Assembly (NCBI GenBank): GCA_963680875.1
Contig: OY804589.1
Location: 16,512,028-16,576,027 of the forward strand
Length of the DNA stretch: 64,000 bases
Direction of reading: 5' to 3'
DNA from: Bathymodiolus brooksi
Lineage: Eukaryota > Mollusca > Bivalvia > Mytilida > Modiolidae
Shown here: positions 33,235 to 45,040 of the stretch, piece by piece
Layout of the letters: each line of letters begins with the position of its first letter
Numbering within the stretch: position 1 is the first letter of the stretch
Program-made: the position numbers and the translations under genes
Notes under the pieces: generated by a model
Databases searched by the model: none
What the model saw: only the letters and a program-made list of their open reading frames with translations
What the model was told of the DNA's origin: nothing

Positions 33235-34944
33235 TTAGTGTTGAAGTAGTTGATGGTACATTCGTCTGAACGGTAGAACCTGGAGGTTCTGTTGTTTAGT
33301 TGATTTAGATGATGGTACATTCGTCTGAGCGGTAGAACCTGCAGGTTCTGTCGTTAGTATTGAAGTAGTTGATTGTACATTCGTTTGAGCGGTAGAACCT
33401 GGCGCTTCTGTCGTTAGGGTTGAAGTAGTTGATGGTACTTTCATCTGAGCAGTAGAACCTGGAGGTTTTGTCGTTAGTGTTGAAGTAGTTGATGGTACAT
33501 TCCTCTGAGCGGTAGAACCTGGAGGTTCTGTCGTTAGTGTTGAAGTAGTTGATGGTACATTCATCTGAGCGATAGAACCTGGAGGTTCTGTCGTTAGTGT
33601 TGAAGTAGTTAATGGTACATTCCTCTGAGCGGTAGAACCAGGAGGATCTGTAGTTAGTGTTGGAGTAGTTGATGGTGCATTCCTCTGAGCGATATTTCCT
33701 GGAGTTTCTGTTGTTACTGTTGAAGTAGATGATGGTACATTCGTCTGAGGGGTAAAACCTGGAGGTTCTGTCGTTAGTTTTGAAGTAGTTGATGGTACAT
33801 TAATCTGAGCGGTAGATCCTGGGGGTTCTGTCGTTAGTGTTGAAGTAGTTGATGATACATTCCTCTGACCGCTAGAACCTAGAGGTTCTGTCGTTAGCGG
33901 TACATTAGTTGACGGTACATTCGTCTGAGCGGTAGAATCTGGAGGTTCTGTCGTTAGTGTTGGAGTAGTTGATGGTACATTCGTCTGAGCTGTAGAACCT
34001 GGAGGTTCTGTCGTTAGTGTTGAAGTAGTTGATGGTGCATTCATCTGAGCGGTAGAACCTGGAGGTTCTGTTGTTAGTGTTGAAGTAGTTGATGGTACAT
34101 TCGTCTGAGCGGTAGAACCTGGAGGTTCTGTCGTTAGTGTTGAAGTAGTTGATGGTACATTCATCTGAGCGGTAGAACCTGGAGGTCCTGTTGTTAGTGT
34201 TGAAGTACTTGACGGTACATTCGTCTGAGCGGTAGTACCTGGAGATTCTGCTGTTATTGTTGAAGTAGTTGATGGTACATTCTTCTGAGCGGTAGAACCT
34301 GGAGTTTCTGTCGTTAGTGTTGAAGTTGTTGATGGTACATTCTTCAGAGCGATATAGGCTGGAGGGTCTGTCGTTAGTATTGAAGTAGTTGATGGTGCAT
34401 TCGTCTTAGCAGTAGAACCTGGAGGCTCTGTCGTTAGTGTTGAAGTAGCTAATGGTACATTCTTCTGAGCGGTAGAACCTGGAGATTCTGTCGCTAGTGT
34501 TGAAGTAGTTGATGATACATTCCCCTGACCGGTGGAACCTAGAGGTTCTGTCGTTAGCGTTGCATTAGTTGACGGTATATTCGTCTGAGCGGTAGAACAT
34601 GGAGGTTCTGTCGTTAGTGTTGAAATAGTTGATTGTACATTCGTCTGAGTTGTAGAACCTGGAGGTTCTGTCGTTAGTGTTGAGGTAGATGATGGTACAT
34701 TCGTCTGGTTGTTAGAACCTGGAGGTTCAGTCGTTAGTGTTGAAGTATTTGATGGTGCATTCCTCTGAGCATTAGAACCAGGAAGTTCTGTCGTTAGTGC
34801 TGATGTAGTTGATGGTAAATTCATCTGAGCGGTAGAAGCTGGAGGCTCTGTCGTTAGTGTTAAAGTTCTTGACGGTACATTCGTCTGTACGGTAGAACCT
34901 GTATGTTCTATCATCAGTGTTGAAGTAGTTGATGGTACATTCAT
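33235..34944 (-). pseudogene. Mucin-repeat open segment, 569 codons
   Basis: Lies between the TAA at 34966 and the propagated frameshift near 33295, after which the frame leaves the repeat and ends in KSTKQQNLQVLPFRRMYH. Nearly the same unit order recurs in 37305-39023 and 41503-43281. Confidence 0.55.
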
Positions 34945-35753
34945 CTGTTCGGTAGAACCTGGAGGTTATGTCGTTAGTGTTGAAGTAGTTGATGGTACAT
35001 TTGTCTGAGCCGTATAAACTAGAGGTTCTGTCGTTAGTGTTGAAGTAGTTGATGGTACATTCATCTGTGCGGTAGAACCTGGAGGTTCTGTTGTAAGTGT
35101 TGAAAAAGTTGATGGCACATTTGTCTGAGCGGTAGAACCTGGAGATTCTGTCGTTAGTGTTGAAGTAGTTGATGGTACATTCTTCTGAGCCGTAGAACCT
35201 GGAAGCTCTGTCGTTAGCGTTGCATTAGTTGACGGTACATTCGTCAGAACGGTAGAACCTGGAGGTGCTTTCCTTAGTGTTGAAGTACTTGACTGTACAT
35301 TCGTCTGAGCGGTAGAACCTGGAGGTTCTGTCGTTAGTGTTGAAGTAGTCAATGGTACATTCGTCTGAGCGGTAGAACCAGGAGGATCTGTCGTTAGTGT
35401 TGGAGTAGTTGATGGTGCATTCCTCTGAGCAATATTAACTGGAGTTTCTGTTGTTAGTGTTGAAGTAGATGATGGTACATTCGTCTGAGCGGTAAAACCT
35501 GGAGGTTCTGTCGTTAGTTTTGAAATAGTTGAAGGTACATTCTTCTGATCGGTAGAACCTGGAGATTCTGTCGCTAGTGTTGAAATAGTTGATGATACAT
35601 TCCTCTGACCGCTAGAACCTAGAGGTTCTGTCGTTAGCGTTGCATTAGTTGACGGTACATTCGTCTGAGCGGTAGAACCTGGAGGTTCTGTCGTTAGTGT
35701 TGAAGTAGTTGATGGTGCATTCCTCTGAGCGGTAGAACTGAGAGTTTTTGTTG

Positions 35754-36623
35754 TTAGTGTTGAAGTAGTTGATGGTACATTCGTCTGAACGGTAGAACCT
35801 GGAGGTTCTGTTGTTTAGTTGATTTTGATGATGGTACAATCGTCTGAGCGGTAGAACCTGCAGGTTCTGTCGTTAGTATTGAAGTAGTTGATTGTACATT
35901 CGTTTGAGCGGTAGAACCTGGCGCTTCTGTCGTTAGGGTTGAAGTAGTTGATGGTACTTTCATCTGAGCAGTAGAACCTGGAGGTTTTGTCGTTAGTGTT
36001 GAAGTAGTTGATGGTACATTCCTCTGAGCGGTAGAACCTGGAGGTTCTGTCGTTAGTGTTGAAGTAGTTGATGGTACATTCATCTGAGCGGTAGAACCTG
36101 GAGGTTCTGTCGTTAGTGTTGAAGTAGTTAATGGTACATTCCTCTGAGCGGTAGAACCAGGAGGATCTGTAGTTAGTGTTGTAATAGTTGATGGTGCATT
36201 CCTCTGAGCGATATTTCCTGGAGTTTCTGTTGTTACTGTTGAAGTAGATGATGGTACATTCGTCTGAGGGGTAAAACCTGGAGGTTCTGTCGTTAGTTTT
36301 GAAGTAGTTGATGGTACATTAATCGGAGCGGTATATCCTGGGGGTTCTGTCGTTAGTGTTGAAGTAGTTGATGATACATTCCTCTGACCGCTAGAACCTA
36401 GAGGTTCTGTCGTTAGCGGTACATTAGTTGACGGTACATTCGTCTGAGCGGTACAATCTGGAGGTTCTGTCGTTAGTGTTGAAGTAGTTGATGGTGCATT
36501 CTTCTGAGCGGTAGAACCTGGAGGTTCTGTTGTTAGTGTTGAAGTAGTTGATGGTACATTCGTCTGAGCGGTAGAACCTGGAGGTTCTGTCGTTAGTGTT
36601 GAAGTAGTTGATGGTACATTCAT
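35754..36623 (-). pseudogene. Mucin-repeat open segment, 289 codons
   Basis: Ends in the same frameshifted tail as 33235-34944, 39832-40701 and 44090-44935, showing copying of the same lesion. Confidence 0.5.
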
Positions 36624-37304
36624 CTGAGCGGTAGAACCTGGAGGTCCTGTTGTTAGTGTTGAAGTACTTGACGGTACATTCGTCTGAGCGGTAGAACCTG
36701 GAGATTCTGCTGTTATTGTTGAAGTAGTTGATGGTACATTCTTCTGAGCGGTAGAACCTGGAGGTTCTGTCGTTAGTGTTGAAGTTGTTGATGGTACATT
36801 CTTCAGAGCGATATAGGCTGGAGGGTCTGTCGTTAGTATTGAAGTAGTTGATGGTGCATTCGTCTTAGCAGTAGAACCTGGAGGCTCTGTCGTTAGTGTT
36901 GAAGTAGCTAATGGTACATTCTTCTGAGCGGTAGAACCTGGAGATTATGTCGCTAGTGTTGAAGTAGTTGATGATACATTCCCCTGACCGGTAGAACCTA
37001 GAGGTTCTGTCGTTAGCGTTGCATTAGTTGACGGTATATTCGTCTGAGCGGTAGAACATGGAGGTTCTGTCGTTAGTGTTGAAGTAGTTGATTGTACATT
37101 CGTCTGAGTTGTAGAACCTGGAGGTTCTGTCGTTAGTGCTGATGTAGTTGATGGTAAATTCATCTGAGCGGTAGAAGCTGGAGGCTCTGTCGTTAGTGTT
37201 AAAGTACTTGACGGTACATTCGTCTGTACGGTAGAACCTGTATGTTCTATCATCAGTGTTGAAGTAGTTGATGGTACATTCATCTGTTCGGTAGAACCTG
37301 GAGG

Positions 37305-39023
37305 TTATGTCGTTAGTGTTGAAGTAGTTGATGGTACATTTGTCTGAGCCGTATAAACTAGAGGTTCTGTCGTTAGTGTTGAAGTAGTTGATGGTACATT
37401 CATCTGTGCGGTAGAACCTGGAGGTTCTGTTGTAAGTGTTGAAAAAGTTGATGGCACATTTGTCTGAGCGGTAGAACCTGGAGATTCTGTCGTTAGTGTT
37501 GAAGTAGTTGATTGTACATTCGTCTGAGTTGTAGAACCTGGAGGTTCTGTCGTTAGTGTTGAAGTAGTTGATGGTGCATTCATCTGAGCAGTAGAACCTG
37601 GAGGTTCTGTCGTTAGTGTTGGAGTAGTTGATGGTACATTCGTCTGAGCGGTAGAACCTGGAGGTTCTGTCGTTAATGTTGAAGTAGTTGATGATACATT
37701 TATCTGACCGGTAGAACCTGGAGGTGCTGTCGTTAGTGTTGAAGTAGTTAATGGTACATTCCTCTGAGCGGTAGAACCAGGAGGATCTGTAGTTAGTGTT
37801 GGAGGAATTGATGGTGCATTCCTCTGAGCGATATTTCCTGGAGTTTCTGTTGTTACTGTTGAAGTAGATGATGGTACATTCGTCTGAGGGGTAAAACCTG
37901 GAGGTTCTGTCGTTAGTTTTGAAGTAGTTGATGGTACATTAATCTGAGCGGTAGATCCTGGGGGTTCTGTCGTTAGTGTTGAAGTAGTTGATGATACATT
38001 CCTCTGACCGCTAGAACCTAGAGGTTCTGTCGTTAGCGGTACATTAGTTGACGGTACATTCGTCTGAGCGGTAGAATCTGGAGGTTCTGTCGTTAGCGTT
38101 GGAGTAGTTGATGGTACATTCGTCTGAGCTGTAGAACCTGGAGGTTCTGTTGTTAGTGTTGAAGTAGTTGATGGTACATTCGTCTGAGCGGTAGAACCTG
38201 GAGGTTCTGTCGTTAGTGTTGAAGTAGTTGATGGTACATTCATCTGAGCGGTAGAACCTGGAGGTCCTGTTGTTAGTGTTGAAGTACTTGACGGTACATT
38301 CGTCTGAGCGGTAGAACCTGGAGATTCTGCTGTTATTGTTGAAGTAGTTGATGGTACATTCTTCTGAGCGGTAGAACCTGGAGTTTCTGTCGTTAGTGTT
38401 GAAGTTGTTGATGGTACATTCTTCAGAGCGATATAGGCTGGAGGGTCTGTCGTTAGTATTGAAGTAGTTGATGGTGCATTCGTCTTAGCAGTAGAACCTG
38501 GAGGCTCTGTCGTTAGTGTTGAAGTAGCTAATGGTACATTCTTCTGAGCGGTAGAACCTGGAGATTCTGTCGCTAGTGTTGAAGTAGTTGATGATACATT
38601 CCCCTGACCGGTGGAACCTAGAGGTTCTGTCGTTAGCGTTGCATTAGTTGACGGTATATTCGTCTGAGCGGTAGAACATGGAGGTTCTGTCGTTAGTGTT
38701 GAAGTAGTTGATTGTACATTCGTCTGAGTTGTAGAACCTGGTGGTTCTGTCGTTAGTGTTGAGGTAGATGATGGTACATTCGTCTGGTTGTTAGAACCTG
38801 GAGGTTCAGTCGTTAGTGTTGAAGTATTTGATGGTGCATTCCTCTGAGCATTAGAACCAGGAAGTTCTGTCGTTAGTGCTGATGTTGTTGATGGTAAATT
38901 CATCTGAGCGGTAGAAGCTGGAGGCTCTGTCGTTAGTGTTAAAGTACTTGACGGTACATTCGTCTGTACGGTAGAACCTGTATGTTCTATCATCAGTGTT
39001 GAAGTAGTTGATGGTACATTCAT
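37305..39023 (-). pseudogene. Mucin-repeat open segment, 572 codons
   Basis: Bounded on both sides by copies of the same GAA-to-TAA change (39045 and 37305). The unit order matches 41503-43281 except for small internal unit gains and losses. Confidence 0.55.
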
Positions 39024-39831
39024 CTGTTCAGTAGAACCTGGAGGTTATGTCGTTAGTGTTGAAGTAGTTGATGGTACATTTGTCTGAGCCGTATAAACTA
39101 GAGGTTCTGTCGTTAGTGTTGAAGTAGTTGATGGTACATTCATCTGTGCGGTAGAACCTGGAGGTTCTGTTGTAAGCGTTGAAAAAGTTGATGGCACATT
39201 TGTCTGAGCGGTAGAACCTGGAGATTTTGTCGTTAGTGTTGAAGTAGTTGATGGTACATTCTTCTGAGCGGTAGAACCTGGAAGCTCTGTCGTTAGCGTT
39301 GCATTAGTTGACGGTACATTCGTCAGAACGGTAGAACCTGGAGGTGCTTTCCTTAGTGTTGAAGTACTTGACTGTACATTCGTCTGAGCGGTAGAACCTG
39401 GTGGTTCTGTCGTTAGTGTTGAAGTAGTCAATGGTACATTCGTCTGAGCGGTAGAACCAGGAGGATCTGTCGTTAGTGTTGGAGTAGTTGATGGTGCATT
39501 CCTCTGAGCAATATTAACTGGAGTTTCTGTTGTTAGTGTTGAAGTAGATGATGGTACATTCGTCTGAGCGGTAAAACCTGGAGGTTCTGTCGTTAGTTTT
39601 GAAATAGTTGAAGGTACATTCTTCTGATCGGTAGAACCTGGAGATTCTGTCGCTAGTGTTGAAATAGTTGATGATACATTCCTCTGACCGTTAGACCTAG
39701 AGGTTCTGTCGTTAGCGTTGCATTAGTTGACGGTACATTCGTCTGAGCGGTAGAACCTGGAGGTTCTGTCGTTAGTGTTGAAGTAGTTGATGGTGCATTC
39801 CTCTGAGCGGTAGAACTGAGAGTTTTTGTTG

Positions 39832-40701
39832 TTAGTGTTGAAGTAGTTGATGGTACATTCGTCTGAACGGTAGAACCTGGAGGTTCTGTTGTTTAGTTGA
39901 TTTAGATGATGGTACATTCGTCTGAGCGGTAGAACCTGCAGGTTCTGTCGTTAGTATTGAAGTAGTTGATTGTACATTCGTTTGAGCGGTAGAACCTGGC
40001 GCTTCTGTCGTTAGGGTTGAAGTAGTTGATGGTACTTTCATCTGAGCAGTAGAACCTGGAGGTTTTGTCGTTAGTGTTGAAGTAGTTGATGGTACATTCC
40101 TCTGAGCGGTAGAACCTGGAGGTTCTGTCGTTAGTATTGAAGTAGTTGATGGTACATTCATCTGAGCGGTAGAACCTGGAGGTTCTGTCGTTAGTGTTGA
40201 AGTAGTTAATGGTACATTCCTCTGAGCGGTAGAACCAGGAGGATCTGTAGTTAGTGTTGTAGTAGTTGATGGTGCATTCCTCTGAGCGATATTTCCTGGA
40301 GTTTCTGTTGTTACTGTTGAAGTAGATGATGGTACATTCGTCTGAGGGGTAAAACCTGGAGGTTCTGTCGTTAGTTTTGAAGTAGTTGATAGTACATTAA
40401 TCTGAGCGGTAGATCCTGGGGGTTCTGTCGTTAGTGTTGCAGTAGTTGATGATACATTCCTCTGACCGCTAGAACCTAGAGGTTCTGTCGTTAGCGGTAC
40501 ATTAGTTGACGGTACATTCGTCTGAGCGGTACAATCTGGAGGTTCTGTCGTTAGTGTTGAAGTAGTTGATGGTGCATTCATCTGAGCGGTAGAACCTGGA
40601 GGTTCTGTTGTTAGTGTTGAAGTAGTTGATGGTACATTCGTCTGAGCGGTAGAACCTGGAGGTTCTGTCGTTAGTGTTGAAGTAGTTGATGGTACATTCA
40701 T
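39832..40701 (-). pseudogene. Mucin-repeat open segment, 289 codons
   Basis: Close copy of 35754-36623, about 4.08 kb away, with the same terminal frameshift (GTTGTTTAGTTGATTTAGAT in the plus strand). Confidence 0.5.
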
Positions 40702-41502
40702 CTGAGCGGTAGAACCTGGAGGTCCTGTTGTTAGTGTTGAAGTACTTGACGGTACATTCGTCTGAGCGGTAGAACCTGGAGATTCTGCTGTTATTGTTGA
40801 AGTAGTTGATGGTACATTCTTCTGAGCGGTAGAACCTGGAGACTCTGTCGTTAGTGTTGAAGTTGTTGATGGTACATTCTTCAGAGCGATATAGGCTGGA
40901 GGGTCTGTCGTTAGTATTGAAGTAGTTGATGGTGCATTCGTCTTAGCAGTAGAACCTGGAGGCTCTGTCGTTAGTGTTGAAGTAGCTAATGGTACATTCT
41001 TCTGAGCGGTAGAACCTGGAGATTATGTCGCTAGTGTTGAAGTAGTTGATGATACATTCCCCTGACCGGTAGAACCTAGAGGTTCTGTCGTTAGCGTTGC
41101 ATTAGTTGACGGTATATTCGTCTGAGCGGTAGAACATGGAGGTTCTGTCGTTAGTGTTGAAGTAGTTGATTGTACATTCGTCTGAGTTGTAGAACCTGGA
41201 GGTTCTGTCGTTAGTGTTGAGTTAGATGATGGTACATTCGTCTGGTTGTTAGAACCTGGAGGTTCAGTCGTTAGTGTTGAAGTATTTGATGGTGCATTCC
41301 TATGAGCATTAGAACCAGGAAGTTCTGTCGTTAGTGCTGATGTAGTTGATGGTAAATTCATCTGAGCGGTAGAAGCTGGAGGCTCTGTCGTTAGTGTTAA
41401 AGTACTTGACGGTACATTCGTCTGTACGGTAGAACCTGTATGTTCTATCATCAGTGTTGAAGTAGTTGATGGTACATTCATCTGTTCGGTAGAACCTGGA
41501 GG

Positions 41503-43281
41503 TTATGTCGTTAGTGTTGAAGTAGTTGATGGTACATTTGTCTGAGCCGTATAAACTAGAGGTTCTGTCGTTAGTGTTGAAGTAGTTGATGGTACATTCA
41601 TCTGTGCGGTAGAACCTGGAGGTTCTGTTGTAAGTGTTGAAAAAGTTGATGGCACATTTGTCTGAGCGGTAGAACCTGGAGATTCTGTCGTTAGTGTTGA
41701 AGTAGTTGATTGTACATTCGTCTGAGTTGTAGAACCTGGAGGTTCTGTCGTTAGTGTTGAAGTAGTTGATGGTGCATTCATCTGAGCAGTAGAACCTGGA
41801 GGTTCTGTCGTTAGTGTTGGAGTAGTTGATGGTACATTCGTCTGAGCGGTAGAACCTGGAGGTTCTGTCGTTAGTGTTGAAGTAGTTGATGATACATTTA
41901 TCTGACCGGTAGAACCTGGAGGTGCTGTCGTTAGTGTTGAAGTAGTTAATGGTACATTCCTCTGAGCGGTAGAACCAGGAGGATCTGTAGTTAGTGTTGG
42001 AGGAATTGATGGTGCATTCCTCTGAGCGATATTTCCTGGAGTTTCTGTTGTTACTGTTGAAGTAGATGATGGTACATTCGTCTGAGGGGTAAAACCTGGA
42101 GGTTCTGTCGTTAGTTTTGAAGTAGTTGATGGTACATTAATCTGAGCGGTAGATCCTGGGGGTTCTGTCGTTAGTGTTGAAGTAGTTGATGATACATTCC
42201 TCTGACCGCTAGAACCTAGAGGTTCTGTCGTTAGCGGTACATTAGTTGACGGTACATTCGTCTGAGCGGTAGAATCTGGAGGTTCTGTCGTTAGCGTTGG
42301 AGTAGTTGATGGTACATTCGTCTGAGCTGTAGAACCTGGAGGTTCTGTCGTTAGTGTTGAAGTAGTTGATGGTACATTCATCTGAGCGGTAGAACCTGGA
42401 GGTTCTGTTGTTAGTGTTGAAGTAGTTGTTGGTACATTCGTCTGAGCGGTAGAACCTGGAGGTTCTGTCGTTAGTGTTGAAGTAGTTGATGGTACATTCA
42501 TCCGAGCGGTAGAACCTGGAGGTCCTGTTGTTAGTGTTGAAGTACTTGACGGTACATTCGTCTGAGCGGTAGAACCTGGAGATTCTGCTGTTATTGTTGA
42601 AGTAGTTGATGGTACATTCTTCTGAGCGGTAGAACCTGGAGTTTCTGTCGTTAGTGTTGAAGTTGTTGATGGTACATTCTTCAGAGCGATATAGGCTGGA
42701 GGGTCTGTCGTTAGTATTGAAGTAGTTGATGGTGCATTCGTCTTAGCAGTAGAACCTGGAGGCTCTGTCGTTAGTGTTGAAGTAGCTAATGGTACATTCT
42801 TCTGAGCGGTAGAACCTGGAGATTCTGTCGCTAGTGTTGAAGTAGTTGATGATACATTCCCCTGACCGGTGGAACCTAGAGGTTCTGTCGTTAGCGTTGC
42901 ATTAGTTGACGGTATATTCGTCTGAGCGGTAGAACATGGAGGTTCTGTCGTTAGTGTTGAAGTAGTTGATTGTACATTCGTCTGAGTTGTAGAACCTGGA
43001 GGTTCTGTCGTTAGTGTTGAGGTAGATGATGGTACATTCGTCTGGTTGTTAGAACCTGGAGGTTCAGTCGTTAGTGTTGAAGTATTTGATGGTGCATTCC
43101 TCTGAGCATTAGAACCAGGAAGTTCTGTCGTTAGTGCTGATGTAGTTGATGGTAAATTCATCTGAGCGGTAGAAGCTGGAGGCTCTGTCGTTAGTGTTAA
43201 AGTACTTGACGGTACATTCGTCTGTACGGTAGAACCTGTATGTTCTATCATCAGTGTTGAAGTAGTTGATGGTACATTCAT
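41503..43281 (-). pseudogene. Mucin-repeat open segment, 592 codons
   Basis: Between the TAA copies near 43303 and 41503. Almost the same as 37305-39023, with one extra unit. It indicates recent amplification of a block of about 30 units. Confidence 0.55.
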
Positions 43282-44089
43282 CTGTTCGGTAGAACCTGGA
43301 GGTTATGTCGTTAGTGTTGAAGTAGTTGATGGTACATTTGTCTGAGCCGTATAAACTAGAGGTTCTGTCGTTAGTGTTGAAGTATTGATGGTACATTCAT
43401 CTGTGCGGTAGAACCTGGAGGTTCTGTTGTAAGTGTTGAAAAAGTTGATGGCACATTTGTCTGAGCGGTAGAACCTGGAGATTCTGTCGTTAGTGTTGAA
43501 GTAGTTGATGGTACATTCTTCTGAGCGGTAGAACCTGGAAGCTCTGTCGTTAGCGTTGCATTAGTTGACGGTACATTCGTCAGAACGGTAGAACCTGGAG
43601 GTGCTTTCCTTAGTGTTGAAGTACTTGACTGTACATTCGTCTGAGCGGTAGAACCTGGTGGTTCTGTCGTTAGTGTTGAAGTAGTCAATGGTACATTCGT
43701 CTGAGCGGTAGAACCAGGAGGATCTGTCGTTAGTGTTGGAGTAGTTGATGGTGCATTCCTCTGAGCAATATTAACTGGAGTTTCTGTTGTTAGTGTTGAA
43801 GTAGATGATGGTACATTCGTCTGAGCGGTAAAACCTGGAGGTTCTGTCGTTAGTTTTGAAATAGTTGAAGGTACATTCTTCTGATCGGTAGAACCTGGAG
43901 ATTCTGTCGCTAGTGTTGAAATAGTTGATGATACATTCCTCTGACCGCTAGAACCTAGAGGTTCTGTCGTTAGCGTTGCATTAGTTGACGGTACATTCGT
44001 CTGAGCGGTAGAACCTGGAGGTTCTGTCGTTAGTGTTGAAGTAGTTGATGGTGCATTCCTCTGAGCGGTAGAACTGAGAGTTTTTGTTG

Positions 44090-44935
44090 TTAGTGTTGAA
44101 GTAGTTGATGGTACATTCGTCTGAACGGTAGAACCTGGAGGTTCTGTTGTTTAGTTGATTTAGATGATGGTACATTCGTCTGAGCGGTAGAACCTGCAGG
44201 TTCTGTCGTTAGTATTGAAGTAGTTGATTGTACATTCGTTTGAGCGGTAGAACCTGGCGCTTCTGTCGTTAGGGTTGAAGTAGTTGGTGGTACTTTCATC
44301 TGAGCAGTAGAACCTGGAGGTTTTGTCGTTAGTGTTGAAGTAGTTGATGGTACATTCCTCTGAGCGGTAGAACCTGGAGGTTCTGTCGTTAGTTTTGAAG
44401 TAGTTGATGGTACATTAATCTGAGCGGTAGATCCTGGGGGTTCTGTCGTTAGTGTTGAAGTAGTTGATGATACATTCCTCTGACCGCTAGAACCTAGAGG
44501 TTCTGTCGTTAGCGGTACATTAGTTGACGGTACATTCGTCTGAGCGGTACAATCTGGAGGTTCTGTCGTTAGTGTTGAAGTAGTTGATGGTGCATTCATC
44601 TGAGCGGTAGAACCTGGAGGTTCTGTTGTTAGTGTTGAAGTAGTTGATGGTACATTCGTCTGAGCGGTAGAACCTGGAGGTTCTGTCGTTAGTGTTGAAG
44701 TAGTTGATGGTACATTCATCTGAGCGGTAGAACCTGGAGGTCCTGTTGTTAGTGTTGAAGTACTTGACGGTACATTCGTCTGAGCGGTAGAACCTGGAGA
44801 TTCTGCTGTTATTGTTGAAGTAGTTGATGGTACATTCTTCTGAGCGGTAGAACCTGGAGGTTCTGTCGTTGGTGTTGAAGTTGTTGATGGTACATTCTTC
44901 AGAGCGATATAGGCTGGAGGGTCTGTCGTTAGCAT
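44090..44935 (-). pseudogene. Mucin-repeat open segment, 281 codons
   Basis: Carries the same frameshifted tail, but five units of the sister blocks are deleted near 44390 (SKLTTEPPGSTAQRNVPST). Confidence 0.5.
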
Positions 44936-45040
44936 TGAAGTAGTTGATGGTGCATTCGTCTTAGCAGTAGAACCTGGAGGCTCTGTCGTTAGTGTTGAAG
45001 TAGCTAATGGTACATTCTTCTGAGCGGTAGAACCTGGAGA